From Nematopogon swammerdamellus (lineage: Eukaryota > Arthropoda > Insecta > Lepidoptera > Adelidae), in the NCBI GenBank assembly GCA_946902875.1, contig OX336344.1, forward strand, positions 18,683,791-18,747,790: a stretch of 64,000 nucleotides of DNA, written 5' to 3'. The position numbers and the translations under genes were made by a program. The first letter of the stretch is position 1, and every line of letters starts with the position of its first letter. Positions 32,043 to 42,754 of the stretch are shown here, piece after piece. The notes beneath the pieces are model-generated. The model ran no database searches and had not been told where the DNA came from. It worked only from the letters and a program-made list of their open reading frames with translations.

Positions 32043-32430
32043 TTTTTTTATGGAAACTGACTCGGTTGGCTACATCACCTACAACATCCGTGATGTCAGC
32101 CCATAACACCGGGTGAACTAGGTGCCATGTCAGTGCTTCCCTTCGGTCGTGCCGGCTACACTGAACTGAACTGGACGGAAAACACAAACTATGGTAGACA
32201 GCCGTTTCAACCGTCGTTTTATTCAGTGCGGTGGTAACTACTCGGGCGGGTTCAACCCTACCACCTAGTAAGGTAAGAAGGGAAGGGACCTACAGTTTTA
32301 CGTGGAATCCGAACCACGGTCAGCCTCCAACGGTCGAGCGGTCACCCATCCAAGTAATGACCGGCCCAGCGTTGCTTAACAATCAATAGCGATAGTCGAC
32401 TGTCTGCACCACTGAGCTATCGAGGCTGAC
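32043..32430 (-). mobile_element. SINE family F, full length with 5S rRNA-like head
   Basis: On the minus strand: GTCAGCCTCGATAGCTCAGT (A box), the 5S-like block AAGCAACGCTGGGCCGGTCA and TTACTTGGATGGGTGACCGC, the B-box-like GTGGTTCGGATTCC, the core ACTAGGTGGTAGGGTTGAAC, then the tail GATGTAGCCAACCGAGTCAG and TTTCCATAAAAAAA. It matches the insect 5S internal control region order. A 5S-derived SINE (HaSE3) has been described in Helicoverpa armigera (recalled); this may be the same family. Confidence 0.8.
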
Positions 32431-32645
32431 AATTTTATGTCTTCAAGTAACTTCTTGCTCTACATATTTTCAGCAATCAACCTAAAAGCCTCTTGGGATC
32501 GTCCGGTCGATAGCGATCGACCGTTTGGGCACGACTGGTCTAGTAATAGAAACAGTATAGGGCGGCGCTTTCGGGGGCTATACCATATTGACAAGATTTA
32601 GGTATGAGACATCTTTTCTCAAAACTTATAGGTACAGATTTTTGA

Positions 32646-32931
32646 GTACATACATACATATCACACACGCAGAATCCCGACAATCGGGGTAAGCAGAGTA
32701 ATCGGTGCTGTGCTGAAAGAACTCTGGTAAATTACAGCACAACACCGACCACCACGTTTCGCAAAGTATTCGAACAAGATTCAATCGATCAAGCAGCAAG
32801 TAAGGCACGAAGACCCACCTGCTGCATGACTCGGTGGAAGTACCGTGCCAAGGTGAGATGTGGCGAGCCTATCGCCCTTTAGCACGGCATCTTGTCCTTA
32901 TCCGTTAGTCGCCTTTTACGACATGCATGGA
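32646..32931 (-). mobile_element. family G element, 5' end truncated
   Basis: From CATACATACATATCACACAC through AGCACAACACCGACCACCAC and CGAACAAGATTCAATCGATC to CGCCTTTTACGACATGCATG, where it stops before the GTGTGGGGCC end. A small palindromic run (GCATGCATGCATGC) follows. Confidence 0.7.
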
Positions 32932-33219
32932 CACGCATGCATGCATGCGAGTTTGAGTACCTACGTAGTATTTTAATTGTTCCTATAGCGACGGTTGCTA
33001 AAGTTCGAATATTGTAGACCACTTTGGGAGAGGAGGTGCGCACATCGTGGTAACGTTGGCAGCCTTTTAGAACCGTGGCGATACATATTCTTATATTCTT
33101 TACTCTTTATTCATCATTCGTATGGTAGTACACTACGCCTTGATTTTTCCAATTTTTATGTTTTTACAATCCAATAAATCAAATTGTATTTATTCACTTG
33201 CTAGCGGTTATTATAACAA

Positions 33220-33612
33220 GCGGCGAGTGGCCGAGTGGTCTGGGCGTCGGCTTCTCTTGCGAGAGGTCCGAGGTTCGAATCCGATCGGCGTGTACCAATG
33301 AGTTTTTTCTAACGGAAAAATGTACGTGCATACCTGCTGCTTCACCCTCCGGAACCGGTGTAAAACTGTAGGCCCCTCCCTCCCTTGCCCCTTACTAGGT
33401 GGTAGGCTCAAATTGTAGCCGACTGGTTTGATACCACCGTACTGGATGTAAGATGGCCGCATAGCAGCCTCGTCTGTGTTCTCTACCAGTATAGACAGCA
33501 ATTCAAAGGGAAGTCTTCTGTATGGCATCTACATTCTCGGAGGTGATATTGGCTGGTCGCAGCATGTGCTTTGGCCCTCCAACTCAGCCACCCATACCGA
33601 ATTACATAAAAA
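33220..33612 (+). mobile_element. SINE family S, full length with tRNA-like head
   Basis: GCGGCGAGTGGCCGAGTGGT then GAGAGGTCCGAGGTTCGAAT give clear A and B boxes. The core GGTAGGCTCAAATTGTAGCC and the tail to CCGAATTACATAAAAA follow. This is the best preserved S head in the window. The stretch 33613-34290 after it is unremarkable AT-rich DNA. Confidence 0.85.
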
Positions 33613-34289
33613 CAACCTAACTTTTTGTATTAGTTGTCCATCCACCTAAATAGACGTAGATAGGATGTCGATGTGCCCATCCAATTAATGTACACATTCT
33701 ATGTAGATTATGATATTCTAATGAAGTTTCTCCCAGAAGTGTACATACCCTTGTAGGACATTTTCACAACGACTGACTTATTTTCTGCCCCACTAAACAG
33801 ATAGCGCAGTTTACGGGCGCATACTTATCTGAAAATATTCTAGAATCGAATTGGTTTAGTTCTATTTGCATAAGACCTGAAACTCCTCAGGGATAACAGA
33901 TTTAATGTACCGATGGTTTAGATTACGTTAGGATAGCAATTAAATTAAATTAGCAATGTAAATGAGAGGTTACTCTTCACTATCAATATTGTTGTTACGT
34001 AGCGGCCTCTATAGATAAATTACGGTAAGACTAGATTCACTATATTCAGTTGGGATTTCTGGCAGAAGGAACTGGTATCCATGTCTGAATTTAAATCTTC
34101 TATCAATCGGCGTTTTTGAAAATGGAACAGAGCGCAAATTGAAATACCTACTTCAGTCGAAAACTGATCTCCGCTATCTTCCTACGTTCGATTTTTGAAA
34201 AAGTGTCGCCCTGATTTTAATTGCGATTAAAAACTTTAGATTACCAATTATTGTCTTCATGTGTCTAAACCGGAACGACATAAGAGCCC

Positions 34290-34430
34290 TAACAAGGACC
34301 TAATAACAGGCAGGACACTGCAGACCAAACCGAATGGGCCTTAGTGACACACCGGGGTGTAAGTTCTGTATAAAAGAGGGTGAAACGCCCATACACATCC
34401 TTGTGAATGTGAGGCGTTCATTTACAGTAG
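34290..34430 (+). pseudogene. LINE RNase H-domain remnant
   Basis: One plus frame reads QAGHCRPNRMGLSDTPGCKF then CIKEGETPIHILVNVRR. This resembles the end of the RNase H domain and the following Cys/His segment of insect Jockey/R1-type LINEs (GH-X-N...C-X-X-C...E-T...H). Stops lie on both sides. The continuation GGTTATATTTTAACCCATGC is decayed. Confidence 0.55.
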
Positions 34431-34708
34431 GAACCGTATTCTTGGGGGTTATATTTTAACCCATGCTAAATACAGGCAACCCCAACGACACCTCGGTTCA
34501 TAGCGGAAATCGGATTTGGAGGTGAGCTCAAAATTATTGAGAGATCACAATAGATTTTCCTACGTCGCAGGCTCGGGAGCCTTGTTTCAACTCTCACACT
34601 TAAAATCATAATCATAGACATTAATAAATAACTTAAAAAATTATCTTAAGTAATAAATAACATAATTTTTATACTTACATAATTTTTCGATCACTTTGCC
34701 TAGTTTTT

Positions 34709-35098
34709 TAGGTTTCCGTATCCCGTACGGAAGCCTATTACTAAGCCTACGCCGTCTGTCTGTCTGTCTGTCTGTCCGTCCATCCGTCCGTCTGTCCGAG
34801 GGCTGTATCTCTTGAACCGTAATAGGTAGCCCGTTGAATATGTGTAATTTTGGCCAATATAACAACAAATAATAAAAATAAGAAAACGTAAAAAATTCAC
34901 GGGGTCCCCATACAAGAAACTAAAAAGTGTATGCCCGCCATCTACCGAATAGATTATGAAGCATTTTGACTAATCATGACATTTAACTATATGAAGGATT
35001 TCATAACACGCCATAGATGGCGTGAGTGGCGCTAGCCATGACATGGCGATACGGAAACCTCGGTGCGCGAGTTCGACTCGCACTTGGCCGGTTTTTTC
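34709..35098 (+). mobile_element. family L element, full length
   Basis: Starts AGGTTTCCGTATCCCGTACG, has (TCTG)n then GTCCGTCCATCCGTCCG, AACCGTAATAGGTAGCCCGT, ATGCCCGCCATCTACCG, CATAGATGGCGTGAGTGGCG and ends CACTTGGCCGGTTTTTT. This is the longest L copy and retains the ATCTACCG...CATAGATGGCG inner pair. Confidence 0.85.
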
Positions 35099-35389
35099 CA
35101 AACACACCTTTCATTAGAAAACCCTATATCACTGAGTAAAGTGCTCACGCGACATTAATGACCTAAAACGATTTACTTTAACACACCCACACGTTCGTAT
35201 TTTCGTCTTTACTGCTGCGCGCTAGACCTCACACTTACCTACATTCTTTACGAGCCAATTTAAATTATTTAGCACTAAAGAATTTGAAAGTACAGAACGA
35301 GAAAAGTAACTATAGATAGATGTAGTAGAAAAAGACGAAATCACACATACATCTATATCCTAATTGTGTGAATATAAATTATATACGTA

Positions 35390-35650
35390 GTACCTGAGCG
35401 ACCGAGCTTCGCTCGGCGTCTTTCGAGCTTGCCGTGAGAACAACAGATGACACTACATCAATATCTATAATAAATAAGAGATGACGTTAGAAAAATAATT
35501 TTATTTTGTGTTAAAACGTACTTTCTCTGGGATGACACCTATCTAGATAAACGTGGAAAATAAAACATTATCTAAACACAAAATTTCATTCAAATTGTTA
35601 GAGCCGTTTCCGAGAAACCAATATATATAAATTGCAACTGGCATCCTGCA
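35390..35650 (+). repeat. unclassified dispersed repeat
   Basis: ACCTGAGCGACCGAGCTTCG, GACACCTATCTAGATAAACG and GTTAGAGCCGTTTCCGAGA are motifs of a moth repeat type often found near Helitron or LINE ends. The boundaries are not defined here. Confidence 0.35.
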
Positions 35651-35654
35651 ATCA

Positions 35655-35732
35655 GGGGCGTACTTCATTCAAAGGGTAAGCCTTGCCATCCAGCGGGGTA
35701 GTGCCGCAAGTGTTCTAGGAACATTTGAAAAC
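35655..35732 (+). pseudogene. LINE C-terminal coding remnant
   Basis: The frame GAYFIQRVSLAIQRGSAASV is the same motif as the stub at 7467 (RAFLSQNISLAIQRG). No other part of the element survives next to it. The following 35735-36195 is AT-rich and unassigned. Confidence 0.45.
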
Positions 35733-36198
35733 GCCCCTTTTGATAGTTATTTTAATGTTTGTTAGGTAGGTTTTATTCTTTAGTTATTAGTATTACTTTT
35801 TTATATTTTATGAAAATAATGAAAAATAAACGATTTATATATGTATATATAATTGCTCCACTGTCAACTAGTCTGTCATTCATTATCGTCCCTCTATCTC
35901 CTAGCTAAATGTCCTAACTGACATTTTTGTCAAACATTTGTTAAGACCAAAGAAATACTTAAATCTTTCTGCCTTCGTGTTCCAATTCCAACCAAGGTTC
36001 GTGTCTGTAAGTAACCCCAACCTAACCAAGATAAAGCGATGACTTTGTCGCACAAAATTCACAGCTAAGTCTGTCGTGGTTGTTGGAAAAGTTCGGAAAA
36101 GTTACCAACCGATCATTGGTGTTCCGAAGTTGTATTGATTCGATGTCTTCTGGCTTCGTAAATACTGCTCATTTGTGACAATTTGTGAAAGGTTTGAA

Positions 36199-36460
36199 CA
36201 CCGGTGTAAAACTGTAGGCACCTTCCCTTGCCCTTACTAGGTGGTAGGCTCAAATTGTAGCCGACTGAGTTGGTACCAACGTACTGGATGTAAGATGGCC
36301 GCATAGCAGCCTCGGCTGTGTTCTCCTCTATTCCAGTATAGCCAGCAATCCAGGGAAGTCTCCAGTATGGCACCTACCTTCTCGGAGGTGATATTGGCTG
36401 ATCGGAGCATGCACTTTGGCCCCTCCGACTCAGCCACCCATACAGGATTACATAAAAAAA
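36199..36460 (+). mobile_element. SINE family S, head-truncated
   Basis: Starts CCGGTGTAAAACTGTAGGCA, then GGTAGGCTCAAATTGTAGCC and CAATCCAGGGAAGTCTCCAG. It ends CATACAGGATTACATAAAAA. Confidence 0.75.
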
Positions 36461-36889
36461 CTAACTATATTATCACAATCAATGTAAAAGGACTCACGCC
36501 AAAATGTAAATAATATAAAATGCAAAACCCCATATAATATTCCTGAATAAATAAAAGGTATGCGTGCAACGACTACCGGGATTTGTAATATCACTCGCGA
36601 GCGTCAAGTAACGTTACCAAATCACAATTCACTGCAGCCCCGAAATATCCTCGGCGTATGGATGAACTAATAATTATTGAGGGTATTAACTCAATTTAAT
36701 AAATAAAATTATGCATTGGGCTTTGTTAAATCTGTAGAGACATAATATACCTAATTAGCTACACATTTTCCGCCAAAAGGCGGTATTATTACATAATGCA
36801 ATATCTTACAGTCAACCTTGTGTGCAACAACGCATCAGCATTGTAGTGAAAAGGTTACTTTGTTGTATTTTTCTTCACCGGAGCTTTGC

Positions 36890-37205
36890 AGTATGGTGAC
36901 GTGACGTCACTGACGTCAGACGAGCTAAACGACGACGTCACAAGCGTTACAAGATCGCCCATAAAGTTCAAATCAAATACTTTCCTCAAACCCCACATTC
37001 ACACGCGCGCCCGTTGGGCGGATTTGTCGCTGGCTACAAATCCGCTGACAAATCCGTCGCACGGCCGCGCGGCCGCGCGCCGCGAACGAGGCTCGCTCCA
37101 CGCGAGACGCGGCGCGGGTCTCGCGTAGTGAATGTGGGGCTTCAGTGTCGCTGCCACCTGCCGCCGCCAATTTCAAACATTCTTCCATTATTGGCTGTAT
37201 AAATG
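36890..37205 (+). promoter_or_regulatory. candidate regulatory block: CRE-like cluster, CpG island, TATA box
   Basis: Two perfect TGACGTCA sites (36902-36909, 36911-36918), with TGACGTGA at 36897-36904 and CGACGTCA near 36933-36940, cluster in 45 bp. A CpG-rich block follows to 37130. CCAATTT-, ATTGG- and TATAAA-type motifs (TATAAA at 37198-37203) stand just after it. No coding exon was recognised downstream. Part of the block is a separate inverted-repeat element, so the grouping may be fortuitous. Confidence 0.3.
36991..37139. mobile_element. MITE-like element, CCCCACATTCAC ends
   Basis: CCCCACATTCAC and GTGAATGTGGGG bound 149 bp of very CpG-rich DNA, including GCACGGCCGCGCGGCCGCGC. The AA/CT flanks give no clear target duplication. 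Confidence 0.5.
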
Positions 37206-37347
37206 GCGACTGGCGTTCCAAATTAAAAAATTATGAAACATCTCCTAATAATTTACGCCGAATACGGGTCCAATTTTGATTTCATTTTCAAATTTCGGTC
37301 TCGCCAGAGGCAATATTATTATTGTTTTATTTGATGGGTTAAAAAAA

Positions 37348-37627
37348 CATACATAAATACATACCACACGCTGTATCCCGACAATTGGGGGAAGCAGAGT
37401 AATCTATGTTGTGCTGCAAGAACTACACCACAGCGCAACACCGACCACCATGTTTAGCAAACAGCAAGTAGCACGAAAACCCACCTGCTGCGTGACTCGG
37501 TGGAAGACCGTGTCAAGGTGAGAGGCGGCTATCCTGTCGCCATTTAGCACAGAATCTCGTCCTTGATACTTAATCGCCTTTTACGACATGCACGGGGAGA
37601 GATTCAGTGGGGCTATAATTTTTAAGT
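37348..37627 (-). mobile_element. family G element
   Basis: ACATACATAAATACATACCA, CCCGACAATTGGGGGAAGCA, CAGCGCAACACCGACCACCA, TTAATCGCCTTTTACGACAT and GGGGCTATAATTTTTAAGTA in order. It stops before the ACCGGCCCC end. Several small internal deletions. Confidence 0.7.
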
Positions 37628-37992
37628 AAGTCAATGATTTGCGATGTATGTAAGATTATTTATAAATTCCAGTAAATTTTACGAACAATTTATTTCATTA
37701 AGTAAAAATAGATTTAAATAAAATACACTTCACTTCTTTGTTCTAGTTTTTTTTTAATTTAAGCTAAAAGTTTTTATAAATTTCCTTTTCAATGCCACGA
37801 GATAACGAGCTTCCCTGAACCTATATACCTAAAGGTGATGACTTCATGCTATAGGTACATAATATAAGGTATCTATGTGAAGTATTTCTAACACATTACG
37901 ACTTTTATGTGCTCTAAACACACACATTTTAAAACAACGTTGTTAGACAAGAGCTAGTGTGCGGAGTAATTACATCATTTGTTAAGTTCTTA

Positions 37993-38128
37993 GGGCCAAT
38001 TGCGCCAACACGAATTTAACGATATAAATCAGTTTAACTCGTTAAGCTAGTACCCGTTGACTGTGGGAACCGCGTTTAAATCCATAACTCGCTACTTAAC
38101 TCTAAATTCGTGTTGGCGCAATTGGGCC
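37993..38128. mobile_element. PIF/Harbinger-like MITE, TTA duplication
   Basis: GGGCCAATTGCGCCAACACG at the left and its complement CGTGTTGGCGCAATTGGGCC-type end at the right, with 26-bp near-perfect inverted repeats. TTA on both flanks (37990-37992 and 38129-38131). 136 bp, AT-rich centre. Confidence 0.8.
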
Positions 38129-38223
38129 TTAGTTACATAATTATTTTAAAATTTTGATTTAGATTTCATTGGCATTTTTCCAAACCTTTTCCGGGGAAAT
38201 TACAATGGCGATTGAATTTTTGA

Positions 38224-38465
38224 TTTACATACATACACACCGCACGCTTTATCCCGATAATCGGGGTAAACAGAGTAATCGTTGTTGTGCTGCAAGTACT
38301 CTTGTCAATTACAGCACAGCACCGACCACCACGCTTAGACAATTATCAGGATATAATTATCAAGCAGCAAGTAGGGCACGAAGACCCACCTGCTGCATGA
38401 CTCGGTGGAAGGACCGTGCCAAGGTGAGAGGTGGCTGTCGCCCTTTGCACGGCACCTTTTGTTTC
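38224..38465 (-). mobile_element. family G element, truncated
   Basis: ACATACATACACACCGCACG, CCCGATAATCGGGGTAAACA, CAGCACAGCACCGACCACCA and CACCTGCTGCATGACTCGGT, then it ends near TTTGCACGGCACC. Confidence 0.65.
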
Positions 38466-38837
38466 ATACCTGGATGGACAAGTATGTATGTATGTATATT
38501 TATTTGTACATAATATTCTATATATTTAGTAATGTATATGGATTAACACATGTACGGCTTGTATTTAACTAGCATGTACTTATACCTATGTATTGTTAAT
38601 AAGTATTCTTATTATTATTTTATCTTCAATTTGCACGCTCAACTCTTTTGCTACTACCTACATACATTCCACTATATTATCGAATCTCAAACATCAAAAG
38701 ACTGACTGTAAGAAATCTCTCTAAGGGATAAGTCCGCCTTTGCACATTATGTAAATTTTGTAAAGTACTTGTTACTGTTTAATGTTTACTGGAGCAATAC
38801 CTAAAGCATTTTCTATCTATCTATCCACCTTGTCCTT

Positions 38838-38912
38838 GGTGGTCGGTGATGTGCTGTAATTCACCTGAGCTCTTGCAGCACAACACCGATTACCCCAATT
38901 GCTAGGCATATA
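38838..38912 (+). mobile_element. family G fragment
   Basis: GGTGGTCGGTGATGTGCTGT, CTTGCAGCACAACACCGATT and ACCCCAATTGCTAGG match only the 3' third of G. The rest is missing. Confidence 0.55.
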
Positions 38913-39310
38913 TAAGCATACACTAATTTTACAGAGTAGAGCAAGACTGAACTCCTGGTCTATACAAGGCAGGTACGAGATCGGTTAGTACACACCTCGC
39001 TTCACCGTCGAATGCTTACGAACGCGTCGTTAACGACACGAAAGGGACACGTTTGGCGCGCGCGGGGCTGTGAAGGTTTATTTTTAATGACGTATAAGAG
39101 CTTACAGAGACATCAAGAGTGTTTTAGTGGCTCAAAACGTAATGGCGTTTGGTAATTTGCAGAGAATTACCTAGAAAATTTACTTAGGAAATATAACATA
39201 ATTCAGTCCGCACGGACAAACACGTACCACAAATGTACAAAATAACCATAGGTTCAATATTGGTTGTTACAGTAATGTTTTTAAATTAAATAATAGTACT
39301 TATTAGCTTT

Positions 39311-39442
39311 AGACCACCCGCCAGGTGGGACGACGACATCAAGTACGTCGGCGGAAAGCAATGGTTCTGTACCGCTGAAAGCCGGGAGGGCTGGAGGAAA
39401 ATTGGAAAGGCGTATGTCCAACAGTGGACGCTTACATGCTGA
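39311..39442 (+). pseudogene. LINE (RTE-like) C-terminus
   Basis: RPPARWDDDIKYVGGKQWFC then TAESREGWRKIGKAYVQQW and a stop: the conserved end (G)RPP-X-RW-X-DD, W...A..R..W, EAY of RTE/Jockey-like insect retroposon proteins. 43 codons and TGA are open. An H element begins 50 bp further. Confidence 0.65.
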
Positions 39443-39490
39443 CTGACTGCCTATTAATCAATCATATATATTATTATTACTAATAATAAA

Positions 39491-39828
39491 TCTGTAAGGG
39501 ATGGTCGTGGAGTAAGTTTTTTTGTTTTATGAGATACTGCGTTTGTAGACTATGTACTTATGATACTAAAACTAAATTGATGATTTTTAGAAATCTTTCC
39601 TGTATATATGTATGTTCCTCCATAACTCTTAAACCGATCACACGTTTACCTATACGAGACACAGGATAGGCTATATAAAATTCAGTTCCGGTTACGCTAA
39701 GATGTGGCTCTCATACAAACCGAATTGTTCCGAGCGCCGAAATAAAGGTACAGTAGCGGGCTTACTTACTTTCTTCTTTTTAATTTAAATACGAATTTCA
39801 CGTGAGCGAAGCCGCGGGCAAAATCTAG
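39491..39828 (+). mobile_element. H element, non-autonomous Helitron-like, complete
   Basis: Starts TCTGTAAGGGATGG after an A and ends ...GAGCGAAGCCGCGGGCAAAATCTAG before a T, i.e. TC...CTAG inserted between A and T as Helitrons do. The GC-rich self-complementary CGCG...CGCG segment lies just before CTAG. Interior: CTCCATAACTCTTAAACCGA and AAGATGTGGCTCTCATACAA. No coding capacity. Confidence 0.7.
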
Positions 39829-40325
39829 TTGTTTATAAGGATACACTCCGGTTCGTATAGGATCAACGTTCAGAGAACGCGTATTTCTCGCAAAAGCCTA
39901 CTGAACGTAGTACACATACATAGTATACGGCTTGGTATACGGATTGAAAGGGGATGTTGCATGCTCGACACGCCCTTCCCTCCTCTCAAGCGCCGGGCGC
40001 TCCGTGCTCAAGTATTATGCTCTAATCCTCTCGAGAGGAGCTCGGGCGAGCGCCCTTCACGTTTTATAATCACCAATTGCTTTGTGTGTACGTGTGGATA
40101 TTAGGGTTCTGTGATGCATTTGTTGTAATATCGCTCTGCAACCTTATTTTATTTGAACGTAGCCTACGCAAAAAATGCCGGCATGACTATGAGTCGATGC
40201 AAGCCTACAAAATCAATGTAGGTACGAAAGCTGCTGGAAAACAAACAAAATTGTGATAACTACATATACCTACATAGTTTTAAACACTTATCATAATATT
40301 CACAAATTATGTTTTGGAAAATTAT
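39829..40325. other. no gene recognised
   Basis: Contains a GC-richer block at 39950-40065 (CCCTCCTCTCAAGCGCCGGG, CTCGAGAGGAGCTCGGGCGA) with an inverted CTCTCGAGAGG centre (40029-40039). No repeat family match within the window. Confidence 0.35.
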
Positions 40326-40386
40326 ATGACATGGCGATACGGAACCCTCGGTGCGCGAGTTCGACTCGCACTTGGCCGGTTTTTTA
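40326..40386 (+). mobile_element. family L, 3' end fragment
   Basis: ATGACATGGCGATACGGAAC, CCTCGGTGCGCGAGTTCGAC, TCGCACTTGGCCGGTTTTTT: the last 60 bp of L only. Confidence 0.7.
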
Positions 40387-40439
40387 CTATCCGGGGAGTT
40401 GAACCGTCGGATAAATTATTCAATTGCCTCTGAAAACGC

Positions 40440-40865
40440 TACGCGTCGTTTTCCAGTCCGAAAGCAAAAAGTTTCAGCTCCGGGCGTCAAAATTGCGTCG
40501 AACTACAAACTCAGCTAAGCCCGCGGACGGACGCGCTCGCTGCGTATGCAAATGAGGCTTTATCCTGATGAATTCAAGCGAAAAGTGTCCGCTGACCAAA
40601 TTGAATCATTATTATTCATATTTGCTCCTTCAGAACTGTCCGGTGCCCGGAGATAGTTTTTAGAGTTAATAATGGTAACTAATTCTATTATTAGTATGCG
40701 GACGAACGCTGAATAAATATTGTTTGAAAGGCGTATGACGGACGGACCCAAACCCCGAATATTGCCGCACTGAACGAGGGTCGGTCGAAACGCGGCGGCT
40801 GTGAAAACAGCTCGTGTTTTCGTTCAGTTCAGTTTCAGTGCGGCGTAGCGGGCGCGAGGAAATGT
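40440..40865 (+). promoter_or_regulatory. CpG-bearing single-copy block, possible noncoding first exon
   Basis: The block is GC-richer than its surroundings and matches no repeat here. Near its end GTTCAGTTCAGTTTCAGTGC holds three TCAGT motifs (the arthropod initiator consensus). It is followed after about 25 bp by AAAT|GTAAGC, a good donor. A transcription start with a short 5' exon is possible but unproven. Confidence 0.2.
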
Positions 40866-41061
40866 AAGCAATTTGGAATCAATGGCATGGCGCCTCGTCT
40901 CAACGGGAACTGTAATCGGCTGACATCATGGGTGTAGCAGAATATAGGTCTGTACTATGTGAAAATTCGTGAAAAAAATACCTGCGATATAAGAAAAATA
41001 GATGAACTGACATTTTAAAAATAGGTAAATCCTAGCTAAGTTATTAAATACTAATAATTAA

Positions 41062-41419
41062 TCTGTAAGGGATGGTCATGGCATGAAGTAAGTTACTTAG
41101 TTTTATGAAATATTGCGTTTGTAGACTCTATGTATGATACTAAAACTAAATTGACGATTTTTAGAAATATTTTCTGTTACGTATGTTCCTTCATAACTCT
41201 TAAACCGATCATCCGAATTCAATGAAACTTAGTACAAGCACATTTAACTATACGTGACACAGGATAGGCTGAATAAAATGTAGTTCCGTTTACCCTAAGA
41301 TGTGGCTCTCATACAAACCGAATCTTTCCGCGCCGAAATAAAGGTACGGTAGCGGGTTTACTCACTTTCTTCTTTTTAAATACGAATTTCACGCGAGCGA
41401 AGCCGCGGGCAAAAGCTAG
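41062..41419 (+). mobile_element. H element, complete
   Basis: TCTGTAAGGGATGGTCATGG to CCGCGGGCAAAAGCTAG, flanked by A and T. It is similar to 39491 along its length, with a longer middle (CATCCGAATTCAATGAAACT and ACTTAGTACAAGCACATTTA). Confidence 0.72.
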
Positions 41420-41698
41420 TTATATATAATAGAAACTCTTTATTGCACACTATTTAACAGCACATGAAAAGAGACAAGAAAGCAAAGGTGGACTTATCAC
41501 TGTAAGTTATTTCTTCCAGTTGAATGACGAGGAATCAAATTCTATAATTTGAAAAATATGTATGTGTGGTGCAAGTGAATGGGAGGAGAAATACATGTTT
41601 TACTTTATAAATATACCTACCTATGTATATAATATATATAAAATTCAAACAGCATAAACATACATAATCCGTGTATAGAACATACATATTATATACCA

Positions 41699-41945
41699 CT
41701 AGCTGTGCCCGCGGCTCCGCCCGCTCTCATATTTCACTTCACTGCTAACCTCATAAGCCATTTAGCGTGATAGTAAGTAGCCTATAGTTGATGGGAAGAA
41801 TCGAGCTATCCGTAGAATTTTGTTTTATTAAAATGGGTTCAGTGGTTCTCGAGTTATAAGCGGACAGACAGACATACACTCAGACACTCAGACACTCAGA
41901 CAGAAAGCAGACGTTGGATTTTATTATAGGTAGGTATATTATTCC
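41699..41945 (-). mobile_element. H-related element with (GACA/CACT)n run
   Basis: CTAGCTGTGCCCGCGGCTCC is a variant of the H terminus. AGTAGCCTATAGTTGATGGG and a CAGACAGACA/CACTCAGACACTCAGA microsatellite follow, up to TTATTATAGGTAGG. A separate subfamily of the same terminal type occurs at 58151. Confidence 0.5.
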
Positions 41946-42364
41946 AGAAGTACAAATAAACAGAGAGAAAAAAAAATCGGAAGAACGTCGATAAATTAAA
42001 TATACACGTAAGAAAATTGCCAGAAACATACATACCTTGTTTAATTTAATTTAATTTTAATTGACATTTTTTAAGATCGTAACTCTAGATCTCGCTTAAC
42101 TATTTTTATACGATCTAACCGCGTAAGTGGAGCGAGTGGAGGTCAAACTGCGAAAGTTCGTGTGCGAACTCTCTCTCTCAAATAACGAATAAGCAAACAT
42201 CCTTTCAAAAGCTCAATAAAAACGGTCCGTCCTTCAACCCACCGAGTTATCGGCGATTGGACAGGCATGCTACACGAACCGAGTACTGACTTGATGGATG
42301 TGTGTGTTGTAATAATATTTGATTTACTCAAATGTGCACTATTATTGGACGTAATTGAAAGAAA

Positions 42365-42752
42365 CCGGCCAAGTGCGAGTCGGGTTCGCGTACCGACTTT
42401 TCTGCACCACAAAAAAAAGTTGAAAAATAAAACACGTTTCTTGTATTTTTTTTTATATTTATTCGTCCCTTTTCGGGACAGGCAAAACTAATATACAGCC
42501 TTTTCTGTTGTACTTCTAATGTCTGTTGTTTTCTTCTCGTATTGCGAGAATCTCAAAAATATGTATATACTTTTTATTTACGACGACGCGGCAAACAAAA
42601 TAACATATATTCTGTGAACATTTTCAACTGGCCAGCTATTAGGGTTCCAAAGATACAGCCATCGCACGGACGGACGGACAGACAGACAGACGGACAGACA
42701 GACGTTGTAAGCTTGGTAATGGCTTCCATACGGGGTACGTAAATCTAAAAAA
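42365..42752 (-). mobile_element. family L element with replaced interior
   Basis: CCGGCCAAGTGCGAGTCGGG at the left and CGGACGGACAGACAGACAGA ... CTAAAAAAAC at the right are L ends. 42450-42590 between them (TTATTCGTCCCTTTTCGGGA, TTCTCGTATTGCGAGAATCT) is foreign and includes a TTCTCGTATTGCGAGAA hairpin. It is probably a nested piece. Confidence 0.6.
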
Positions 42753-42754
42753 AC

